Below, piece by piece: positions 23,795 through 32,459 of a stretch of 64,000 nucleotides of DNA (the stretch's first letter is position 1; each line of letters opens with the position of its first letter). The DNA lies in the NCBI GenBank assembly GCA_004297625.1, contig SCTY01000059.1, positions 1 through 64,000 of the forward strand. The letters run 5' to 3'. The DNA comes from Betaproteobacteria bacterium. GTDB lineage: Bacteria; Pseudomonadota; Gammaproteobacteria; Burkholderiales; SG8-39. Under the pieces are notes generated by a model. That model did not search any database, was not told the origin of the DNA, and worked only from the letters and a program-made list of their open reading frames with translations. The position numbers and the translations under genes are program-made.

Positions 23795-25765
23795 TCATAC
23801 GACGCGCTCGTTGCCGCCGTCGACCGGCACTTGCGCGGCCGTGGTCTTGGCGAAGAGCGGACCGCACATCTCCGCGGCGAGCTCGGCGACGTCCTTCGAG
23901 GACACCTCGGTCTTGAGGAGGTTCTTCTTCTTGTATTGCTCGATGGTCATGTTGTAGGCCTTGGCGCGCGCGGCGAGGACTTCGTCGGTCCACAGCGCGG
24001 TGTCGTACACCGCATCGGGATGCAGGGAGTTGATACGGATGCCGTCCTTGCCCCATTCGAGCGCCGCCACGCGCACCAGCTGGTTGAGCGCCGCCTTGGA
24101 GGCGGAATAGGCGGCCGCCCCGGGGCCGGGGGCGGGCACGTTTTTCGAGCCGATGACGGCGATGCGCCCGCCGCGCGGGGCGAGCTTGAGCAGCGCGTGG
24201 CACGCCTGCAGGAGGAGAAGGTTCGCCTCCACGTTGACTGCCATCGCGCTGCGCCAGCTCTCCGCCGCGACGTCCTGGAGCGGGCTGGACGGCGGAAAGA
24301 TCCCGGCATTCAGCACCAGCATGTCCACGCCGCCGAAGCGCATGACGGCCGCATCGAGCGATTTCTGGATGGCACCGGCGTGGGTCAGGTCGCAGGTCAA
24401 GCCGATGACGTCCGTCCGGTTCCACATCCGCTCGACCGCCGGGTTGCGGTCGAGCGCCACCACCGCGGCGCCGCGCTTGAGGAACGACTCAGCGCACGCC
24501 TTGCCGATGCCCGAAGCGGCGCCGGTGATGACCACGACCTCGCCGGTGAACATGCCGGGCGATCCGGCCCTGCGCAGCTTCGCCTGCTCGAGGTCCCAGT
24601 ATTCGATGTCGAAGAGATGCGGCTCGCTCACCGCGCGCCAGCCGCCGAGCGCCTCGGCGCGCAGGATCACGTCGATCGTGTGGTCGTAGAGCTGCTCGAC
24701 GATCGCCGCGTCGCGCGCCGTGCGCCCCACCGCCGCAAAGCCGAGCTCCCGGTCGAGTACCATGCGCGGCGCCGCGTCGAGCATGGTCTTCTGTTCCTTG
24801 CTGCGCGCGGCCTGGCGCTCGAAGTAAGCGCGATAGCTTTTCGCGAAGGAAGCGACGTCGCGTCCCAGCATGGGAAAGGGCTTCGTATAGAGCAGGTGAT
24901 CGGGCGTCGCGGGTCCCTGCTGCGCCAGGCGCTGCACCTGCGGGTGCTGCGCGAAAGCGAGGAACTTCGGGCTGCCGTTGACCTTCAGCACCATCGGCAT
25001 TCCCGCTTGCTCGGAAATGGATTTTCTCAGGGAAGCGATCTCCAGGCGATTCGCGTTCCCCGGTGTGGATGCGCGCGCCGCCGGCTCCCAGGCCCGATGC
25101 GCCTTCAGGTACTCCTCCGCCATCGATACGAGCTGCACCATGCGCTCGTAAGACTCGCGCGCATTTGCGCCGAACGAGACGATGCCGTGGCTCAGGAGCA
25201 CGATGCCGAGGGTGTTCTTCGTCGCCTGCCGGGGGAACTCGCGCGCGCAGTACGCGCCGAGGTCGAATCCCGCCATGATGTACGGGATCACCACCACCTT
25301 GTCGCCGTAGATCTCGCGCACGCGCGTCTCGCCGTCCGGCGCGTTCGATAGGGAGAGCACCGCGCCGGCATGGGTATGGTCGACGTACGGGTGCGGCAGG
25401 AGCGCATGCAGCAGCGTCTCGACCGAAGGCGCGGGCGCGTCGGCGCGCAGCTTGTGCGTGTTGAGCTCGTTAACCATCTGCGCATCGCCCAGCTTCGGCA
25501 GCGTGGCGAGCCTGCGCACGTAGTCGAGCGCGAGCGGGCTGAAACCCTCGGGCTCGATCGTCTCCAGGTCCGAGCCGCTGCCTTTCACATAGAGGACGTC
25601 GAGGTCTTCGCCGAAGACATTTTTCTCGCGCAGCTTGACCGACGTGTTGCCGCCGCCGTGGAGCACCAGGGATTTTTCGCGGCCGAGCAGCCGCGAGGTG
25701 TAGACGCGAAGCCCGAGCGGGCCGGCGAATCGAGCGGCTTCGGCGTCGCTCCAGAGGCTTTTCAT
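23795..25765 (-). CDS. bifunctional class II aldolase / short-chain dehydrogenase
   Basis: A 656-residue fusion. Residues 1 to about 390 are a class II aldolase/RhaD-like domain with the metal-binding VDHTHAG near residue 140 and LLSHGIVSFG. Residues about 395-656 are a classical SDR with VVITGAASGIGKA (cofactor site) and the catalytic YSASK. Such fusions are annotated as rhamnulose-1-phosphate aldolase/alcohol dehydrogenase and act on sugar phosphates or lactaldehyde-type products. The ATG at 25765 is preceded by no ribosome binding site; TATAAT lies only 6 bases upstream, so the message may be leaderless. Confidence 0.88.
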   Translation of the reverse strand: MKSLWSDAEAARFAGPLGLRVYTSRLLGREKSLVLHGGGNTSVKLREKNVFGEDLDVLYVKGSGSDLETIEPEGFSPLALDYVRRLATLPKLGDAQMVNELNTHKLRADAPAPSVETLLHALLPHPYVDHTHAGAVLSLSNAPDGETRVREIYGDKVVVIPYIMAGFDLGAYCAREFPRQATKNTLGIVLLSHGIVSFGANARESYERMVQLVSMAEEYLKAHRAWEPAARASTPGNANRLEIASLRKSISEQAGMPMVLKVNGSPKFLAFAQHPQVQRLAQQGPATPDHLLYTKPFPMLGRDVASFAKSYRAYFERQAARSKEQKTMLDAAPRMVLDRELGFAAVGRTARDAAIVEQLYDHTIDVILRAEALGGWRAVSEPHLFDIEYWDLEQAKLRRAGSPGMFTGEVVVITGAASGIGKACAESFLKRGAAVVALDRNPAVERMWNRTDVIGLTCDLTHAGAIQKSLDAAVMRFGGVDMLVLNAGIFPPSSPLQDVAAESWRSAMAVNVEANLLLLQACHALLKLAPRGGRIAVIGSKNVPAPGPGAAAYSASKAALNQLVRVAALEWGKDGIRINSLHPDAVYDTALWTDEVLAARAKAYNMTIEQYKKKNLLKTEVSSKDVAELAAEMCGPLFAKTTAAQVPVDGGNERVV

Positions 25766-25771
25766 GTCCCG

Positions 25772-25779
25772 ATTATACT
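25772..25779. promoter_or_regulatory. overlapping divergent -10 elements
   Basis: The 21-bp gap between two divergent start codons contains GATTATACT. Read left it gives TATAAT (25777-25772) and read right it gives TATACT (25774-25779). Each hexamer is 6-7 bases from its start codon, which would make both transcripts nearly leaderless. -35 elements would fall inside the coding regions and are not obvious. Confidence 0.45.
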
Positions 25780-25786
25780 TTTGGCG

Positions 25787-26203
25787 ATGCTGCGAATTGA
25801 TCTTCTTCCGTGGGCAAAGGCGCGCGCGCATGCGGCGCCGATCCGCTTCGCGGTTTTCGTGGAAGAGCAGGGCGTGCCGCGCGAGATCGAGCTCGACGAG
25901 ATGGACGAGGCCTGCGTCCACGCCGTGGCGTTCGAAGGCGATGCCGCCGTAGCCACCGGAAGGCTGCTGCCCGACGGCCACGTCGGGCGCATGGCGGTGC
26001 TGAAGCGCTGGCGCGGCCGCGGCATCGGCAGCCGCCTCCTCGAGCGCCTGATCGAGCAGGCGCGCAGCCGCGGCGATCGCGAGGTTGCGCTGTCGGCGCA
26101 GGTCCACGCCGTCGCCTTCTACAAGGCGCACGGCTTCAGGGAGGAGGGCGGCGAATACAGGGAAGCCGGAATACCGCACCAGGCGATGCGCCGGGCGCTC
26201 TAG
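25787..26203 (+). CDS. GNAT family N-acetyltransferase
   Basis: A 138-residue single-domain acetyltransferase of the ElaA/YjcF-like group. The acetyl-CoA loop is RMAVLKRWRGRGIGSRL near residue 66, and the C-terminal FYKAHGFREEGGEY is the usual GNAT strand-helix. Substrate unknown. The start is 21 bases from that of the divergent aldolase/SDR gene. Its stop overlaps that of the convergent NRDE gene. Confidence 0.88.
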   Translation: MLRIDLLPWAKARAHAAPIRFAVFVEEQGVPREIELDEMDEACVHAVAFEGDAAVATGRLLPDGHVGRMAVLKRWRGRGIGSRLLERLIEQARSRGDREVALSAQVHAVAFYKAHGFREEGGEYREAGIPHQAMRRAL

Positions 26204-26856
26204 AACTCGTAGTGCAGCGTGTCCTGCTCGGCGCCCGCCGATGAGAACGTGCGCTCGGCGTATCTCCTGCCGAAAAACACCGTCGAGCAGCGCGTGCCGT
26301 ACTCGGGGTTCACGATGCGCGCTTCGGAGAGCGCGGAGAACAGCGGCTCCACCGCCGGGCCGGTTTCCAGCGCGCGCGCGAAGCGCTGCTTGGCCGCGTC
26401 GACCTCGGGAGCGTCGAGCAGCGTGTTCCCCAGCCCGTGGATTCCCGGCTCGAGCCGCCGCGGCGCGCCGTCGCGATTGGACAGCCACCAGAGCTCATCG
26501 CCGTCGCTTGCCAGCAGGTTGAAGCCGCTGTACAGCTTCCCGTCCGTCGAAAGAAGATCGACGTACTGCCCCGGGGTTTGTCCGTTTTCCAGAAAGCGCG
26601 CGACCAGCTCGCCACGGGAGTGCGCCGCCCGCGGCTCGCGCGCGCCCCTGTAATTCGTTACGGCAGCGAACTTGCCGCCGCGCGAGACGCCCATCCACGT
26701 GCCGCTCGCTTCGAGATCGCGCCCGGCGAGAATGCCGGGCCGATCGTCCCAGAACGCGGCCGGGGCCGCCGGCCGGGCGTGGAACTCGTCGCGGTTCGCC
26801 GCGACGATCAGCGGAAAGCTAGGATGAGCGCGCCACGCGAGTACGATCAGGCACAT
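26200..26856 (-). CDS. NRDE (TANGO2-like) family protein
   Basis: A 218-residue protein starting MCLIVLAW with the diagnostic ANRDEF at residues 19-24, which gives the family its name. The N-terminal Cys2 fits an Ntn-hydrolase-like nucleophile exposed after Met removal. TANGO2 homologs have been linked to haem mobilisation in eukaryotes; the bacterial role is unsettled. The start lies 38 bases inside the end of the upstream LsrF-like gene, so translation is probably coupled. Confidence 0.88.
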   Translation of the reverse strand: MCLIVLAWRAHPSFPLIVAANRDEFHARPAAPAAFWDDRPGILAGRDLEASGTWMGVSRGGKFAAVTNYRGAREPRAAHSRGELVARFLENGQTPGQYVDLLSTDGKLYSGFNLLASDGDELWWLSNRDGAPRRLEPGIHGLGNTLLDAPEVDAAKQRFARALETGPAVEPLFSALSEARIVNPEYGTRCSTVFFGRRYAERTFSSAGAEQDTLHYEF

Positions 26857-27733
26857 TCCGGGCTTTGAGCTGCTGGTAGAGCTGGAAGGCTTTTTCGGGC
26901 TTCTCGTTGCTGTGGACCACCGCGCCGACCGCCTGGATCATGGCGACCGGATCGTCGGACTGGAAGATGTTGCGCCCCATGTCGACGCCCGCGGCGCCCT
27001 GGTCGATCGCCTGGTGGGCCATGGTGAGCGCGTCGAGCTCCGGCAGCTTCTTGCCGCCCGCGATGACGATCGGCACCGGGCAGCCCGCGCAAACGCGCTC
27101 GAAGCCTTCCTCGATGAAATAGCTCTTCACGTAGTGCGCGCCGAGCTCGGCCGCGATCCGGGTGGCGAGGCTGAAATAGCGCTCGTCGCGCTTCATCTGC
27201 GCGCCGACGCCGGTCACCGCCATGGTGGGAATGCCGTAGCGGTTGCCCGTGTCGATGAGCTGCACCAGGTTCTTGATCGACTGGTGCTCGTACTCGGCGC
27301 CGATGTAGATCTGCGTAGTTATGGCCGCGGCGTTGATGCGGATGGCGTCGTCGATGTCGACGGCGATCAGCTCGCGCGAAAGCTCGGTCAGGATGCTCTG
27401 TCCGCCCGAGCAGCGCAGTACGATCGCGTTGGTGGCGGAAGGCGGAATCACCGAGCGCAGCGCGCCGCGCGTGCACATCAGCACGTCCGCGTACGCGATC
27501 AGCGGCACGATGGTGAGATCCATGCGCTCCAGGCCGGTGGTCGGTCCCTGGAAGTAGCCGTGATCGAAGGCGAGCATCACGGTGCGGCCGGAGGCCGGGT
27601 TGAAGATGCGCGCAAGGCGGTTCTGCATGCCCCAGTCGAGCGCGCCCGCACCCTTCACGTAAAAGGGCTTGTTCTGCTGGGGAATGCCGATACCGAAGTC
27701 CTTGCCTTCCTTGATGTCGTCTTTGTCAGCCAT
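26819..27733 (-). CDS. LsrF-like class I aldolase/thiolase
   Basis: A 304-residue TIM-barrel protein of the DeoC/LacD/FbaB family, closest in pattern to LsrF (3-hydroxy-5-phosphonooxypentane-2,4-dione thiolase). It has the GIPQQNKPFYVKGAG N-terminal segment, FDHGYFQGP, and the Schiff-base lysine in HYVKSYF near residue 203. No other lsr gene is nearby, so AI-2 processing is unlikely to be its only role. It may act with the aldolase/SDR protein encoded two genes away. AGGAAA precedes the ATG. Confidence 0.85.
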   Translation of the reverse strand: MADKDDIKEGKDFGIGIPQQNKPFYVKGAGALDWGMQNRLARIFNPASGRTVMLAFDHGYFQGPTTGLERMDLTIVPLIAYADVLMCTRGALRSVIPPSATNAIVLRCSGGQSILTELSRELIAVDIDDAIRINAAAITTQIYIGAEYEHQSIKNLVQLIDTGNRYGIPTMAVTGVGAQMKRDERYFSLATRIAAELGAHYVKSYFIEEGFERVCAGCPVPIVIAGGKKLPELDALTMAHQAIDQGAAGVDMGRNIFQSDDPVAMIQAVGAVVHSNEKPEKAFQLYQQLKARNVPDRTRVARSS

Positions 27734-27749
27734 AATTTCCTACCATACC

Positions 27750-28037
27750 ATGTACGCCATCCTGTGCTTCGACCGGCCCGACTCCGCGCCGCTGCGCGAC
27801 CAGCATCGCGCCGCTCACCAGAAGTTTCTCAACGAAAATTCAAAGAAAATCCTGTTCGGCGGGCCGCTCAAGAACGCGGCCGAGGGTCCCAGCACCGGCG
27901 CCCTGATCGTGGTCGATTGCGCCACGCGGCAGGAAGCCGAAACCTTCATCGGCGCGGACCCGTTCTATCGCGGCGGCGTCTACGAAACCGTCTCGATACG
28001 CGCGTTCAAGCAGGTTTTTCCGCAGGCTCGTTCCTGA
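27750..28037 (+). CDS. YciI-like protein
   Basis: A 95-residue ferredoxin-like fold protein of the YciI family. It begins MYAILCFDRPD, has the conserved His in RAAHQKFL and ends DPFYRGGVYETVSIRAFKQVF. YciI proteins are small putative enzymes with a His-Asp pair; function is generally unknown. Its ATG is 16 bases from that of the divergent LsrF-like gene and has no ribosome binding site, but CATAAT lies 14 bases upstream. Confidence 0.85.
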   Translation: MYAILCFDRPDSAPLRDQHRAAHQKFLNENSKKILFGGPLKNAAEGPSTGALIVVDCATRQEAETFIGADPFYRGGVYETVSIRAFKQVFPQARS

Positions 28038-28278
28038 ACGCCTCGACCACGCGCGGCACGCCGAGCCTGGCGCTCTCGCGCTCGAGCAGCGCTTCGAACG
28101 CCGCCTCGTCGTTTACGTCTTCGTAGACTTCCATGTAAGTGGAGGGGTCGTCTCGGCGGCGCATCCAGCGGCCGCGGACGCCGAAAGCTTTCTCTACCGC
28201 GGCGAACAGCGAGCGCACCGCCTGGCGCGCCGCGGCGACCCGATCCGGGGCTATCCGGTAGTAGACGTAATAGTTCAA
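28006..28278 (-). CDS. DUF4936 family protein
   Basis: A 90-residue protein beginning NYYVYYRI after a TTG start and matching the DUF4936 pattern (ending RVVEAFRNEP). The family is mostly betaproteobacterial and uncharacterised; the fold looks like a ferredoxin-like dimeric barrel. The TTG overlaps the ygfZ stop (TTGA), so the two are translationally coupled. The 3' end overlaps the end of the convergent YciI gene by 32 bases. Confidence 0.8.
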   Translation of the reverse strand: MNYYVYYRIAPDRVAAARQAVRSLFAAVEKAFGVRGRWMRRRDDPSTYMEVYEDVNDEAAFEALLERESARLGVPRVVEAFRNEPAEKPA

Positions 28279-29009
28279 GTCGTGGGCATGACGGCGAGCA
28301 GCTCGCCGCCCGCGCTGTCGACCACCACGCCGCCGTTGTATTCCTGGCCCGGCCGCAGCCCGGCCTGTCCGGGTGCCTGCAGGCGCACCATGCGGCGCTT
28401 CACTTCGCCGCGGTACTGCGCGCGCGCCACGATCTCCTGGCCCGGATAGCAGCCCTTCTGGAAGTCGACGGCGCCGAGCTTCTCCAGGTTCACCATTTGC
28501 GGCACGAACTGATCCTGCGTCGCCGCGGTAATGAGCGGACGCCCGGCGCGGATTTCGAGCAGCGTCCATGCTTCCTCGTCCGCGGTCGGTGCAAGCGACG
28601 GGGCGGCGGCGGGCTCGAGCCGCAGGAAGCGGCGCTCCCCGACGGGCACGCTGCCGCGGCCGTTGTCCCAGGCGACATTCGGATTTCCGTCCGCGTCCCA
28701 CACGCCGAACTGCGCCCAGCGCTCGCTCTCGTCGGCGATCTTCACCTTCGCGCGCAGAACGAACATCGGCAAGCGCTTCGCGACCGCCGGCGCGAGGTCG
28801 CGCGCGAGCTGCAGCAGGAACCCTTGCGGCGCCGGGATGACGAGGAACGTCGCGAGCAGCCGGCCTTTCGCAGAGCACCAGCCGGCGAGCGCGGCGCGCT
28901 CGCGCGGCAAATTGCGCACGTCGACGGTGAGCTGCGCGTGCAGGAATTCACGCGCGTCGTCGCCCGACACCGAAAGCAGGCCATAGCGGTTTAGGCGCGC
29001 GCACTCCAT
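28275..29009 (-). CDS. ygfZ: folate-binding protein YgfZ
   Basis: A 244-residue GcvT-like folate-binding protein. The diagnostic KGCYPGQEIVAR with its redox Cys is near residue 187. YgfZ helps assembly or repair of Fe-S enzymes such as MiaB. It is shorter than the usual 300 or more residues: the central linker is compact and the C-terminus stops at ELLAVMPTT, where relatives continue for another 20-30 residues. Its position upstream of and divergent from mltG-tmk-holB is typical of betaproteobacteria. Confidence 0.87.
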   Translation of the reverse strand: MECARLNRYGLLSVSGDDAREFLHAQLTVDVRNLPRERAALAGWCSAKGRLLATFLVIPAPQGFLLQLARDLAPAVAKRLPMFVLRAKVKIADESERWAQFGVWDADGNPNVAWDNGRGSVPVGERRFLRLEPAAAPSLAPTADEEAWTLLEIRAGRPLITAATQDQFVPQMVNLEKLGAVDFQKGCYPGQEIVARAQYRGEVKRRMVRLQAPGQAGLRPGQEYNGGVVVDSAGGELLAVMPTT

Positions 29010-29062
29010 CGTAGAATCCTCATTTTACAGCGCACCCTCGCCTGAAAACCTTCCTCGCATTC

Positions 29063-30028
29063 GTGGTTCTCGCCGTCGCGGCGGCCGTCGGATACGGCGC
29101 GTGGTACGTCTCTACGCCGCTCGAGATCGCCAGGCTGCCGGTGGAAGTCGAGATCCCGCCCCGCGCGGGCTTCCGCGCGGCGGTCGACGCGCTCCAGAAA
29201 GCCGGCATCCGCGTGCGCCCGTACGAATTCGAGCTGCTCGCGCGTGCGCTCGGCCGCGAGCGCGGCATCAAGGCCGGAAGCTACGAGATTGCGGTGCAGT
29301 TGACGCCGACGGAGCTGCTCGAAAAGCTCACCCGCGGCGATGTCACGCAGGCGCAGATCCAGCTGATCGAGGGCTGGACTTTCGCGCAGTTCCGCGCCGC
29401 GCTCGACGCCAGCCCGGACGTGAAGCATGAAACGGCAGGCCTCGATGACGCGCAGGTTCTCTCGCTGCTGCAGGCATCGGAGCCGCACCCGGAAGGGCTG
29501 TTTTTCCCCGATACCTATGTTTTCGGCAAGGGCACGAGAGATATCCGGGTGCTGCGCCGCGCCTATCGCGCCATGCAGCGCCACCTGAAAACCGAATGGG
29601 AGGCGCGCAGCCCCAACGTTCCGTACCAGACGCCCTATGAAGCGCTTATCATGGCTTCGATCATCGAAAAAGAAACCGGCAAGGCTGCCGAGCGCGACCT
29701 CATTGCCGGCGTGCTCTGCAACCGTCTGCGCATCGGCATGCGGCTGCAAGTCGATCCGACCGTGATCTACGGTCTGGGAAACGCGTTCGACGGCAACCTG
29801 AAGAAAATGCATCTTCTGGAAGACGGGCCCTACAATACCTACACGCGCGCCGGGCTTCCGCCTACGCCGATCGCCATGCCGGGCCTGGCTTCGCTGCGCT
29901 CGGCGCTGCGCCCGGGAAGGACCGAAGCGCTCTATTACGTCTCGAGAGGCGACGGCTCGAGCCACTTCTCCCGCACGCTCGACGAGCACAACCGCGCAGT
30001 GTCGAAGTTCCAGAAAGGCGGGCGGTGA
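29063..30028 (+). CDS. mltG: endolytic peptidoglycan transglycosylase MltG
   Basis: A 321-residue YceG/MltG protein. A single N-terminal membrane segment precedes a LysM-like region and the catalytic domain, with the active Glu in ASIIEKETGKAAER and the family motifs GLFFPDTY, QVDPTVIYG, YNTYTRAGLPPTPI. It cleaves nascent glycan strands and sets their length. GTG at 29063 falls within the membrane segment; an in-frame CTG at 29042 would give a complete helix (KTFLAFVVLAV), so the true start may be that rare codon. Confidence 0.93.
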   Translation: MVLAVAAAVGYGAWYVSTPLEIARLPVEVEIPPRAGFRAAVDALQKAGIRVRPYEFELLARALGRERGIKAGSYEIAVQLTPTELLEKLTRGDVTQAQIQLIEGWTFAQFRAALDASPDVKHETAGLDDAQVLSLLQASEPHPEGLFFPDTYVFGKGTRDIRVLRRAYRAMQRHLKTEWEARSPNVPYQTPYEALIMASIIEKETGKAAERDLIAGVLCNRLRIGMRLQVDPTVIYGLGNAFDGNLKKMHLLEDGPYNTYTRAGLPPTPIAMPGLASLRSALRPGRTEALYYVSRGDGSSHFSRTLDEHNRAVSKFQKGGR

Positions 30029-30636
30029 CGCGGGGCAAGTTCATCACCGTCGAAGGGGTCGACGGCGCCGGCAAGTCGACGCACCTGCAATTCATCGCCG
30101 ACGCGGTGGCCGCCGCCTCGGGGCGGCATGCCATCGTCACGCGCGAGCCGGGCGGCACCGACCTCGCCGAGCGGCTGCGCCAGGCGATCCTCGGCGAGCC
30201 GATGACGCCGATCATCGAGACGCTGCTCATCTTCGCGGGCCGCGCGGACCACGTGGCGCGCGTCATACGGCCGGCCATAGAAGCCGGAACCTGGGTGGTC
30301 TGCGACCGGTTCTTCGACGCCACGGTGGCCTACCAGGGCGCCGGCAAAGGCGTGCCGCAGGAACTGCTCGACCTATTGAATAAAGCAGCAAATCCGGGGC
30401 TCGAGCCGGATCGGACGATCGTCTTCGATTGCAGCTACGAGGTCTCGCGCCAGCGCCTGGACGCGTCGGGAAAAATGCTCGATCGCTTCGAGCGCGAGGA
30501 CCGGGGATTTTTCGAGCGCGTGCGCGCGGCGTATCTCGCGCGCGCCAGAGCGGAGCCGCGGCGCATCCGGGTGGTCGACGCGAGCGCCGACGTGGCGCAG
30601 ATCCGCAAGCAGCTGGAAAAGGCCCTGGTGTTCTGA
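30025..30636 (+). CDS. tmk: thymidylate kinase
   Basis: A 203-residue kinase with P-loop GVDGAGKST at residues 10-18, the DRF motif in CDRFFDATVAYQG (residues 93 onward), and a C-terminal LID region. It phosphorylates dTMP to dTDP. The GTG start overlaps the mltG stop (GTGA) and the stop overlaps the holB start (TGATG), so mltG-tmk-holB is one tightly coupled operon. Confidence 0.95.
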   Translation: MTRGKFITVEGVDGAGKSTHLQFIADAVAAASGRHAIVTREPGGTDLAERLRQAILGEPMTPIIETLLIFAGRADHVARVIRPAIEAGTWVVCDRFFDATVAYQGAGKGVPQELLDLLNKAANPGLEPDRTIVFDCSYEVSRQRLDASGKMLDRFEREDRGFFERVRAAYLARARAEPRRIRVVDASADVAQIRKQLEKALVF

Positions 30637-31580
30637 TGCATCCCTGGAACCAAGGCATCTTCGACTCGCTGCGCAGCCGCACCGCCCGCCTGCCGCATGC
30701 GCTGCTCCTCCACGGCGCGCGCGGAACAGGGAAGCTCGCGCTCGCCGAGCACATCGCGCAGTTCCTGCTCTGCGAGGCCGGCGATCCGGGCGGCAAGCCC
30801 TGCGGCGCGTGCGACGGCTGCCGCTGGTTTGCCGCCGGCAGCCATCCCGACTTCCGGCGCCTCGAGCCCGAAGCCCTCGCCCCCGAGCCGATCGAGCCGG
30901 AGGAGGGCGAGCCCGGCGCGAAGCGCGGCAAGCCGAGCATCGAGATCAAGATCGAGCAGGTACGCGAGCTCGCCGCCTTCCTCAACGTCGGCTCTCACCG
31001 CGGCCGGTTCCGTGTGGCGCTCGTGCACCCCGCTGAAGACATGAACGCCAATGCGGCCAACGCGCTCCTCAAAGGTCTCGAGGAGCCGCCCGCCGGCGCG
31101 GTTTTTCTCCTCGTATCGCACCGTCCGGCGCGGCTTCTGCCCACGATCCGCAGCCGGTGCGTGGCGCTGCCCGTTTCCATTCCGCCGCGCGAGACAGCGC
31201 TGCAATGGCTTTTGGGCCAAGGGGTCAAGGATGCGGCGCGCTGGCTCGCGTACGCAGGCGGCGCGCCCCTGCTGGCCCTCGATTACGCGGCCCGGGCGGA
31301 TGTCCTAGATCGGCTGCTGAAGCAACCCGCACCGGCGACCGACCGGGACCAGGTCGGCACGCTCGCCGAAGCGCTCCAAAAGCAGGCCCTCGACCGCGCG
31401 TTCAGCGCGTTCGGCCTTACCCCGAAGTACCAGACCGGCGTGCCGGCCACCGACAAGCGCCACGCCCGGGCATGGCTCGCTTTTGCGAGGGAAATGGGCC
31501 GCCACCGCCTTCTTTCCCGCCATCCACTGAACCCGAAGCTCTTCTCTGCGCAGATGCTTCAGGAGCGTCCAGAGACTTAA
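30636..31580 (+). CDS. holB: DNA polymerase III subunit delta'
   Basis: A 314-residue clamp-loader subunit. It has HGARGTGKLALA near residue 26, the zinc module CEAGDPGGKPCGACDGC, and the MNANAANALLKGLEEPP motif with the sensor region following (PTIRSRC). It is a stator of the clamp loader. An acidic insert of about 20 residues (EPIEPEEGEPGAKRGK) follows the zinc module. Normal length. In related genomes pilZ and tatD usually follow; here an ankyrin gene follows instead. Confidence 0.93.
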   Translation: MHPWNQGIFDSLRSRTARLPHALLLHGARGTGKLALAEHIAQFLLCEAGDPGGKPCGACDGCRWFAAGSHPDFRRLEPEALAPEPIEPEEGEPGAKRGKPSIEIKIEQVRELAAFLNVGSHRGRFRVALVHPAEDMNANAANALLKGLEEPPAGAVFLLVSHRPARLLPTIRSRCVALPVSIPPRETALQWLLGQGVKDAARWLAYAGGAPLLALDYAARADVLDRLLKQPAPATDRDQVGTLAEALQKQALDRAFSAFGLTPKYQTGVPATDKRHARAWLAFAREMGRHRLLSRHPLNPKLFSAQMLQERPET

Positions 31581-31588
31581 AGTCAGTT

Positions 31589-32221
31589 ATGAGACTCGTA
31601 CTTCAACTAATTGTCATAACATGGATATTCGTCGCCCATGCACAGTCCTCGATGGACGATTTCCTCGAGGCCGTCGAGCGCGGCGACAGCCAGAAAGTGG
31701 CGAGCTACCTGGACCGGGGCATGGACGTCGATACGACCGATGCACATGGCCAAACCATCGCCATGATCGCCGCGCGCACGGGCCGTACGGAGCTGCTTTC
31801 GATGCTCATCTCCCGCAAGGCGAACATCCATCGCCAAACGCCGACCGGCGACACGGCGCTCATGATCGCGAGCCTCAGCGGCCAATACGACGCGGTGCGG
31901 GTGCTGATCGACGCCGGCGCCCAGGTCGACCGCCGGCCGGGCTGGACGCCGCTTCACTACGCAGCCTTCGGCGGCTCGCCGAAGGTGGTCGGCTACCTCC
32001 TGGTCCGCGGCGCCAATCGCAACGCGCTCGCTCCGAACGGGTACACGCCGCTCATGCTCGCCGCTCGAAACGGCAACATAGACGCCGCCAAGGTGCTCCT
32101 TTCGAACAATCCAGAGCTCAACCGCCGCGGCCCGATCGGCGAAACCGCGCTGGGCATCGCGATCAAACGGGGAGAGCCGGAGATGATCGAGCTTCTTCGG
32201 CGCGCTGGGGCTCAGCCTTGA
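31589..32221 (+). CDS. secreted ankyrin-repeat protein
   Basis: A 210-residue protein with a signal peptide ending near VAHAQ (residue 19) and about five ankyrin repeats, seen as repeated G-x-T-x-L/A-M-x-A-A blocks (GQTIAMIAARTG, GDTALMIASLSG, GWTPLHYAAFGG, GYTPLMLAARNG, GETALGIAIKRG). It probably acts in the periplasm as a protein-binding scaffold. It is 8 bases after holB with no strong ribosome binding site. Confidence 0.9.
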   Translation: MRLVLQLIVITWIFVAHAQSSMDDFLEAVERGDSQKVASYLDRGMDVDTTDAHGQTIAMIAARTGRTELLSMLISRKANIHRQTPTGDTALMIASLSGQYDAVRVLIDAGAQVDRRPGWTPLHYAAFGGSPKVVGYLLVRGANRNALAPNGYTPLMLAARNGNIDAAKVLLSNNPELNRRGPIGETALGIAIKRGEPEMIELLRRAGAQP

Positions 32222-32459
32222 CCGGCTGTTTGCTTGGTTGCTGTATTTAACATAATGCACATTGTGCGCTATCTAACGGCACGTGATTACTTGGGCGCTG
32301 CTACAGACGCCTCATCGTTGAAGGCCTGCCGCCCAGCACTACGAAGAAACCCGCCTGAGAGTAATGCGCGAGCTGTCGGGACTAAAACTGTATTTACCCG
32401 GCCGACCGTTATGTCGCCCGCCAGGGAGTATGGTGAAAACGCCGTTGTAGGGGCGGCCG
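32222..32459. other. intergenic stretch without a supported gene
   Basis: This stretch follows the ankyrin gene. It is visibly less GC-rich in its first 100 bases and includes TGTATTTAACATAATGC, which could hold a promoter. Open frames here have no ribosome binding site and no recognisable content. I see no inverted repeat with a T run. Confidence 0.4.

Noticed and set aside
26819..27733. LsrF-like gene as evidence of AI-2 quorum sensing
   Set aside because: No lsrK, lsrR or lsrABCD gene is nearby; LsrF-type aldolases occur in other contexts.
28006..28878. A 290-codon frame as a long protein containing DUF4936
   Set aside because: Everything before the TTG at 28278 is a shadow of ygfZ in another frame; the DUF4936 homology begins right at that TTG.
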